Below, piece after piece: positions 60,201 through 64,000 of a DNA stretch of 64,000 nucleotides (position 1 is the first letter of the stretch; each line of letters opens with the position of its first letter). The stretch spans positions 3,038,001 through 3,102,000 of the forward strand of contig NZ_CP059733.1 of the NCBI RefSeq assembly GCF_000948985.2, in the 5' to 3' direction. Under the pieces are notes generated by a model that was given only the letters and a program-made list of their open reading frames with translations, was not told the origin of the DNA and ran no database searches. This stretch comes from Thalassomonas viridans (GTDB taxonomy: Bacteria; Pseudomonadota; Gammaproteobacteria; Enterobacterales; Alteromonadaceae). A program made the position numbers and the translations under genes.

Positions 60201-60842
60201 CGCTCGACCCCGACGGCGACAGATACCGACGATAAGTTTTTTATGATCCGGGATGAAACGGTCTTTACCCAGTCGTTCAGCGATACCAGCACACCGCCGA
60301 TCCCGGATGCCGTTACCCTGACGGATCTCTACGATTATACCAATGATCCTTTCGGCCAGGTATTGACTACCCAGGAGCGGGAAACACTGGAGCTTGCCGT
60401 AAGCAGCAAAAGCGGCTGGTTTGTTGATTATACCGGCAGCGGCGAGAAAAGCCTGTCGGCGGCTACGGCAATAGCCGGTGTTGCTTATTTTACTTCTTTT
60501 ACTCCCGCCTCCGGCAGTAATAGCAATACCTGTGAGTTAAGCGCCGGCGCAGGTGTTTTATATGCCGTTGATCTGGCGCTGGGCACGACTATTTATGAGT
60601 GGCGGCAATTAAGTGTCGGGGATCGTATTCCCGATACCCCGACCGTGATCATTCCGCCGGATGACAGCTCTGACTATAACAAGCTGCTTTTTGTCGGTGT
60701 GGGTAAAGGCACGGAGGGCGGCACTATCACCTTATGCAGCAGCGATGATTGTGATCCGGGGGATCCGGACGATGATGCTGATCCAGACGGTATCGGCCTG
60801 AAAACCATGCGCACTTATCTTTATGTGACCGAATCCCAGTAA
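57264..60842 (+). CDS. PilY1-like type IV pilus tip protein/adhesin
   Basis: The 1192-residue protein has a signal peptide, a von Willebrand A domain with a MIDAS motif (DNSGS at 44-48; ILITDGQPTRD later), and the PilC/PilY1 C-terminal beta-propeller (FADPLHSKPLVINYGG, IIIGTNAGVLHMFDDNG, WAFMPKEFFPNIKTL, AWVFVGLRRGGSSYYALDV). Calcium-loop-like sequences DKNGDGTIN and DSDSDGLVD occur. PilY1 primes pilus assembly and sits at the tip. It is an orphan here: no minor pilin genes adjoin it. It is probably a second adhesin variant. Confidence 0.9.
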   Translation: MNKWFGCGLLILISGYITAEDIELYVGDVSQRSGTKPQVLIIFDNSGSMSTSEEVKTPYDPDTVYPAIGGFNSLSERFIYFTKGTGVDGTIPVPDSPSEARRFLYDINSCHTAKLRLDSVGYYTGHIREYTFKGNSGSWQEIPDNNGANIEIIDCWDDVNLEDPENAGILKKNSPLEALPDGYPVDGKGTKQNPVYYTANAADSQTQLGTGEVVTLYTDNYLRWSQGESIATVNRSRLDIAKDTVTDLIESAPSIDFGLQIFNHNHSGEYTRDGGRVVFGIQESTAAARQELIDIINLELDAETNTPLCETLYEARRYFGGLSVDFGDNDSNRGGSYKGNTPPRDTSVEDNKTYIAPYNGCSNQVYVILITDGQPTRDLAADTYVKGLPGVGGPFNVNGTNNYLAALAGWMNTNDINDNIDGNQHATLFTIGFGKDAVNDAGELLQEAATQGGGQYYPAEDPSSLLSSLQSALIEIARENTSFTSPSIASNNFDRTETLDSVYYAMFLPDRGPRWQGNIKKLKVVNGVQVDRTNTSAINSEGNIEDSAKTFWTQATSADGNEVKEGGVAEMLRSKSDRTILSDLGASGSLVALTRANAQAAFGGSAELAAKLDVTEDEIDAHLDWAKGVDVDDADNDGSTTDIRFDVFADPLHSKPLVINYGGSSSSQDVRIIIGTNAGVLHMFDDNGDTVDENWAFMPKEFFPNIKTLKNNYPTSAKVYGIDGSPASYILDKNGDGTINSASGDKAWVFVGLRRGGSSYYALDVTIPDSPKLLWHIDSGTSGYSELGQSWSQPRVGYSALNVSGGTANPVIFFGGGYDIGKDSSGAGSNDSVGRAIYMADAKTGTLLWSLSPSTASGNHTQVPTLSDSIPASIGILDSDSDGLVDRLYAGDTGGNVWRVDMPGNAPKSSETPWTAFKLAELGGTSTTDDRRFFSEPSIVRTIISDTLETSVTDEDGKTTTVVTRQERPYEAILIGSGDRSTPTATDTDDKFFMIRDETVFTQSFSDTSTPPIPDAVTLTDLYDYTNDPFGQVLTTQERETLELAVSSKSGWFVDYTGSGEKSLSAATAIAGVAYFTSFTPASGSNSNTCELSAGAGVLYAVDLALGTTIYEWRQLSVGDRIPDTPTVIIPPDDSSDYNKLLFVGVGKGTEGGTITLCSSDDCDPGDPDDDADPDGIGLKTMRTYLYVTESQ

Positions 60843-60998
60843 AGGCGGGGCTGGCGGCGGTAATTTTGTATTGCTGTCTGCCACAGCCGGTTAACCGTAA
60901 AGGGCCGGTACAAATGGGTTACAAATCATAGCAGTTTCTAACACCTGACTTAGCTAGAATAGCGTTACAGCTTAAGGTTAAAAAAGAGTGACAGGGCT

Positions 60999-61397
60999 AT
61001 GAAAGGAAAAAGTGAACTCAGATTATCTTATATGGCGCAGGTGGTTTTGTATTTATTGGTGGTTATTCATTGGGTGTTGCCCTTTACCCCGGTGAACCAG
61101 CATCCTGAGCCACATATAAAAATAGCGGCGCTTGGGGTAGGGGCGATATTTTTACTGTTTGCCCAGCTTTCTTATACCCGGCCGAGGCAGAGTTTTGCCG
61201 GTGGACTGATATTTTTAGTTATTTTGTATATTGTCAGCGCTGTCACCGGAGCTTCCCCGATCACGGAAGGTCTGGTGGTTAAGTTGCTGTTTGCCACTTT
61301 GCTAATGGTGGATTTTATCGATACCGGTAAAGCAGGGCGGAGTACAGGGGCGGGATTGAGTCCGGCTTTGTTATTGGATAAACGTCACCAGGTGTGA
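60999..61397 (+). CDS. Hypothetical membrane protein
   Basis: The 132-residue protein has four membrane segments (for example QVVLYLLVVIHWVLPF, IAALGVGAIFLLFAQL, GGLIFLVILYIVSAVTG) with no known family. Its C-terminus is cytoplasmic and basic. It follows the PilY1-like gene by 156 bases, so a functional link is only possible. Confidence 0.65.
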   Translation: MKGKSELRLSYMAQVVLYLLVVIHWVLPFTPVNQHPEPHIKIAALGVGAIFLLFAQLSYTRPRQSFAGGLIFLVILYIVSAVTGASPITEGLVVKLLFATLLMVDFIDTGKAGRSTGAGLSPALLLDKRHQV

Positions 61398-61414
61398 GTG
61401 ACGCTATAGGTAAT

Positions 61415-61475
61415 CCGGCACTTAGCTGCTTAGTATAGGTATAGGGCGTTTAAGTGCCGGAAGCTTTTTCTTTCT
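61415..61475 (+). terminator. Terminator after the membrane protein gene
   Basis: CCGGCACTTA (61415-61424) and TAAGTGCCGG (61451-61460) pair perfectly around a 26-base loop, followed by AAGCTTTTTCTTTC. Confidence 0.7.
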
Positions 61476-61630
61476 GATTTGCCGGAAGGGAGCGCTTAAT
61501 TTTACACTTGCCGCTATTTTTCAGCCATAGTTAGCAATATTCCTACTTTTATTTGAAAATTCAATAATCTGGCATACCTTTATCCTTGACTAACTAAAAC
61601 AGGACTAGTTGCTTAATAAGGATAATAACT

Positions 61631-62518
61631 ATGCAAACAAGAATAATAACCGCTCTGCTGTTAATCATATTACCGCTTTCTCTTCAGGCGGAAATCGCTA
61701 ACTTCAAAAGTCATTTACTGAACATCACCGCAGACAAAGAAAAAATTTCCGGCACCTTTGTGCCGGATACCGGCCGGCAAACCGGCAATAAAACAATTAC
61801 GGCACCGGCTGAAAAGCAGGCTGCTCTGCTCTTTTCCAGTGTTGAAAAAGCCCAAGGTGAATTTGAACTCAGTGTGGAAGTTCACGGTAAAACCCTGACG
61901 GCATCGGTTGATAAATATAGTAAAAGTGCAAAACTAAATGCGGTAGACACTAAGGGCGAAACGGTATTTATCAATGCCAAAGACCGGCGGCAACTTGAGG
62001 CATTATCTAAGGCTTATGAGCAGTTGGGCTATGGCGACGACAGTGACGCCGCCAATATGCTTAAGCGCCTGCTGTCTTTATGGGCGCAAACGCCGGATGA
62101 TGTCAGCCTGCAGCGTTCAATTGACGGCGTATCCACATCGGCGTATCAAAGCTTATGCAGTTACGAGGGCCTGGAACTGGCGGCAAGCCATGACGGCAAC
62201 CAATGCGGTTATGATGATCCCGAATGCACCAGCTTAGCCCTGGTGGGCAGCCGGGGCAGCAATACCGAATCCTTTATCAATGGCCAGTGGACCACGGCGG
62301 AGCCGGATCATGTTCCTTATGTCCGTCAGCGGGGAGAATGTTACGGAAATTGCGGCGGCGGCTGTCCGTCGGGGAACCAGATCCTGACCCGGGATTGTTT
62401 AAACCATGATCAATGTGTCCGTAATGGCCATTCCCTGGCCAGCGGCTGGTGTAATGATGATTTTACCTATACGTTTGACGATGCCATCTTTGCTCCGGAA
62501 TGCCCCGGCACCGACTAA
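61631..62518 (+). CDS. Secreted protein with a phospholipase A2-like active-site motif
   Basis: The 295-residue protein has a signal peptide (IITALLLIILPLSLQAE). The C-terminal 90 residues carry ECYGNCGGGCPSG and DCLNHDQCVRNGH (C256, H259, D260, C262), the arrangement of secreted phospholipase A2: a Ca-binding YGxCGxGC loop followed by the His-Asp catalytic pair between disulphide cysteines. The N-terminal part is of unknown fold. If active it would hydrolyse phospholipids outside the cell, possibly as a toxin or a nutrient enzyme. This assignment is by motif only. Confidence 0.75.
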   Translation: MQTRIITALLLIILPLSLQAEIANFKSHLLNITADKEKISGTFVPDTGRQTGNKTITAPAEKQAALLFSSVEKAQGEFELSVEVHGKTLTASVDKYSKSAKLNAVDTKGETVFINAKDRRQLEALSKAYEQLGYGDDSDAANMLKRLLSLWAQTPDDVSLQRSIDGVSTSAYQSLCSYEGLELAASHDGNQCGYDDPECTSLALVGSRGSNTESFINGQWTTAEPDHVPYVRQRGECYGNCGGGCPSGNQILTRDCLNHDQCVRNGHSLASGWCNDDFTYTFDDAIFAPECPGTD

Positions 62519-62742
62519 GTGAAGGCATGGAGGTTTGCCGCCTAACCTACAGGGGGTGCTGCCACAGTGTAATCCATGTGTTTTATTTGTGTATCTTTTG
62601 TGTTAATTAAATTTGACACGAGCTTGCTTGTTCAGTAGTTTATTTTGGTATCTGTTTCGAGCTCATAGCAGTTGAGGCAGATATTAAATTAAAAAATAAT
62701 AATAGAAAATTCATCCATGAGCGGATGAACATAAGGAATATC
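62519..62742. other. Intergenic region before the small secreted protein
   Basis: No gene seen; AT-rich leader (62680-62740) with ATAAGGAA before the ATG at 62743. Confidence 0.4.
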
Positions 62743-62943
62743 ATGAATAAGAAACTAATGTTTGCCCTGGCGGGTATAGGTATGGGAATCGGCTTAACAA
62801 CTACTGCGACTGCTGCAACTTCAAGTGAATGCCGACAAGCCCAGGGGATGTCAAATTACTACTGTAATTATGTAATGGACAACAATCTTTGTAATTATTG
62901 GATCAATGTTGTTATTGAGTGTGGCCAGATAGTATCGGTTTAA
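62743..62943 (+). CDS. Small secreted Cys-containing protein
   Basis: The start at 62743 (AAGGAATATC before it) gives 66 residues: signal peptide (KLMFALAGIGMGIGLTTTATAA), then a mature part of about 40 residues with four Cys (SSECRQ, YYCNYV, LCNYW, IECGQ). This may be a disulphide-stabilised secreted peptide. It follows the PLA2-like gene and may be co-regulated, though not obviously in one operon. Confidence 0.65.
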   Translation: MNKKLMFALAGIGMGIGLTTTATAATSSECRQAQGMSNYYCNYVMDNNLCNYWINVVIECGQIVSV

Positions 62944-62979
62944 TCTCTGACCGGGTGTTGTTGTGATACCCGGATAAAG

Positions 62980-63015
62980 AACGATCTGTTATTTAAAAAC
63001 GAATAACAGATCGTT
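62980..63015. terminator. Hairpin between convergent genes
   Basis: AACGATCTGTTATT (62980-62993) and AATAACAGATCGTT (63002-63015) pair perfectly with an 8-base loop, between the plus-strand small gene and the minus-strand RND gene. There is no long T-run, but the position suggests a bidirectional terminator. Confidence 0.65.
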
Positions 63016-63032
63016 GATGAAATAAAGCCTGG

Positions 63033-64000
63033 TTAAGCCGCGTTTGCTGTGATTATCTCTCCGGTATTTTTACGATGCTTACCAGAACTGGCAAATACAG
63101 GCAAAGACAATAATGCCGCAACAAAACTCAGGGTAAACAGGGCACTTGCCGTCATACCGCCGATGATCACCGCCGCCAGCCCCCGGTAGATTTCTGCACC
63201 TTCCCCCGGACTTAACATTAAGGGCAACATGCCGAAGATAGTGGTGCAGGTACTCATATAAATCGGCCTTTTGCGCAGCCTTACCGCTTCGAGTATCGCC
63301 AGTTGCTGCTTCAGGCCACGCTTGAGCGCTTTATCGTACTGTCCCGCCAGTAAGATGGCATTATTGATCACCAGTCCCATCAGGATAATAAAACCTATCA
63401 TAGTGATAACATCCAGGTTTTGCCTGGTAAAGATATTGAGCAGCTGCAGGTTTAACATGCCACCGGCGATGGCCAGCGGCATAGAGGCGATCACCGCAAA
63501 GGCCAGTGACCAGGATTTCAGGGTCAGGTACATCAATATCGTTAAGATCACTAAAGATAAAATAAACATCTGGCCGAACTCCTGCAAAAAGGCATTGAGG
63601 CGGTCGGCACTGCCGCGATAGCCGACAAACAACTGTTTATTGGCACTGGTTAGCAGAAAAGCGTCCACCTCCTGTTTAACCTGTTCGATAAAAGGTCCCA
63701 CCGGCATATTCTCCGGCGGTTGCAGGTCGAGGGTTACACTGGACTGGCGGTTGATGCGGCTGAGGGATTCCGGCGCCAGCACCATTTCTGCACTCACCAG
63801 CTGATGCAGCGGTTGATAACCGTGTCCGGCGATAAAGATTTCTGTTCTCAGCAGTTGATCCAGGTGTCCGGCTTCTTTGGCCTTAAAATAAAACGGCAGG
63901 GTATCGCCTTCGGCATAAAAGCGTCCCAGGTATATGCCGTCGGTAAGGGCGACCAGTTGGCGGTTCAGGTCTGACTGGGATAAACCGAAATAGATCAGCT
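63033..64000 (-). CDS. RND family efflux transporter, C-terminal part (5' end outside window)
   Basis: The frame is open to the right edge. The visible 322 residues show the AcrB-type C-terminal half: a periplasmic part (NRQSSVTLDLQPPENMPVG), FGQMFILSLVILTILMYLTLKSWS, ASMPLAIAGGMLNLQLL, GFIILMGLVINNAILLAGQYDKAL, and the closing GMTASALFTLSFVAALLSLPVF. It is an inner-membrane proton-driven exporter subunit. Substrate unknown. Confidence 0.9.
   Translation of the reverse strand, partial: LIYFGLSQSDLNRQLVALTDGIYLGRFYAEGDTLPFYFKAKEAGHLDQLLRTEIFIAGHGYQPLHQLVSAEMVLAPESLSRINRQSSVTLDLQPPENMPVGPFIEQVKQEVDAFLLTSANKQLFVGYRGSADRLNAFLQEFGQMFILSLVILTILMYLTLKSWSLAFAVIASMPLAIAGGMLNLQLLNIFTRQNLDVITMIGFIILMGLVINNAILLAGQYDKALKRGLKQQLAILEAVRLRKRPIYMSTCTTIFGMLPLMLSPGEGAEIYRGLAAVIIGGMTASALFTLSFVAALLSLPVFASSGKHRKNTGEIITANAA

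Noticed and set aside
1..64000. CRISPR array or tRNA/rRNA genes
   Set aside because: No run of regularly spaced direct repeats and no cloverleaf or rRNA-like sequence was noticed; none is reported.

Overview
The window reads as a chromosomal stretch of a marine gammaproteobacterium of the Alteromonadales, most likely Colwelliaceae (Thalassomonas-like). This is an inference from the gene styles (AbgT, PuuE, PilY1, RluE, IS66/IS630/IS1595 elements, integron cassettes) and moderate GC content; no rRNA or other taxonomic marker is present. Most of it is accessory DNA: small genes, mobile elements, cassette arrays and a peptide-modification cluster set among a few ordinary metabolic genes.

Layout. 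1-2.3 kb: a DUF2971 gene cut by the left edge and copy A of a small two-gene module (minus strand). 2.8-4.4 kb: an AbgT transporter. 4.5-6.6 kb: cassette array 1, starting at a 319-bp attI-like segment. 6.8-10.7 kb: a PD40 protein, RluE, an FAD oxidoreductase and a divergent LysR regulator. 10.9-16.95 kb: cassette array 2, starting at a second copy of the attI-like segment, with eight plus-strand genes and seven attC sites; no integron integrase is visible. 17.0-20.7 kb: an IS66 element, with an IS630 element nested in its tnpC, inserted in a remnant (copy D) of the two-gene module. 20.7-23.6 kb: a pseudouridine-synthase gene fragment, an unknown 483-residue protein and module copy B. 24-38.7 kb: PuuE, a MITE-like hairpin element, and many small genes (DUF1428, metallopeptidase, NmrA/MerR pair, MerB-like, GNAT, DUF3088, DUF2059, YiiM, PhnA, a DapF-like protein lacking its catalytic cysteines, a second DUF2971), several of them separated by decayed attC-like sites. 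39-41 kb: an M23 peptidase and an IS1595 element with clean 8-bp target duplication.

41.4-52.8 kb is the most striking region: a candidate RiPP (ribosomal, modified peptide) cluster. It has two small precursors with double-glycine leaders (one divergent at 41461-41625, one at 48560-48727 with a Cys-rich end), an HlyD-type adaptor, a C39-peptidase ABC exporter, an S41-like protein, and four radical SAM proteins, three of them with SPASM-type C-termini. The expected flow is translation of the precursors, modification by the radical SAM enzymes, leader removal after GG by the C39 domain, and export through the ABC/HlyD complex. A hairpin terminator between precursor 48560 and the enzyme genes could keep the peptide in excess.

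A second candidate novel system is the two-gene module present in four copies (A 1534-2044, D remnant around the IS66, B 22763-23303, C 52967-53402). Each complete copy encodes a small peptide with an almost invariant 19-residue N-terminus and a variable C-terminus, overlapping by 8 bases a roughly 97-residue helical partner. All three lie behind a long untranslated leader with a conserved hairpin, an unused strong Shine-Dalgarno-like sequence and a conserved palindromic operator-like site. Copy C sits immediately beside the radical SAM cluster.

53.7-64 kb: an LRR lipoprotein, a methyltransferase, an orphan PilY1-like adhesin, a secreted PLA2-like protein, a small secreted Cys-containing protein, and the C-terminal part of an RND efflux pump running off the right edge.
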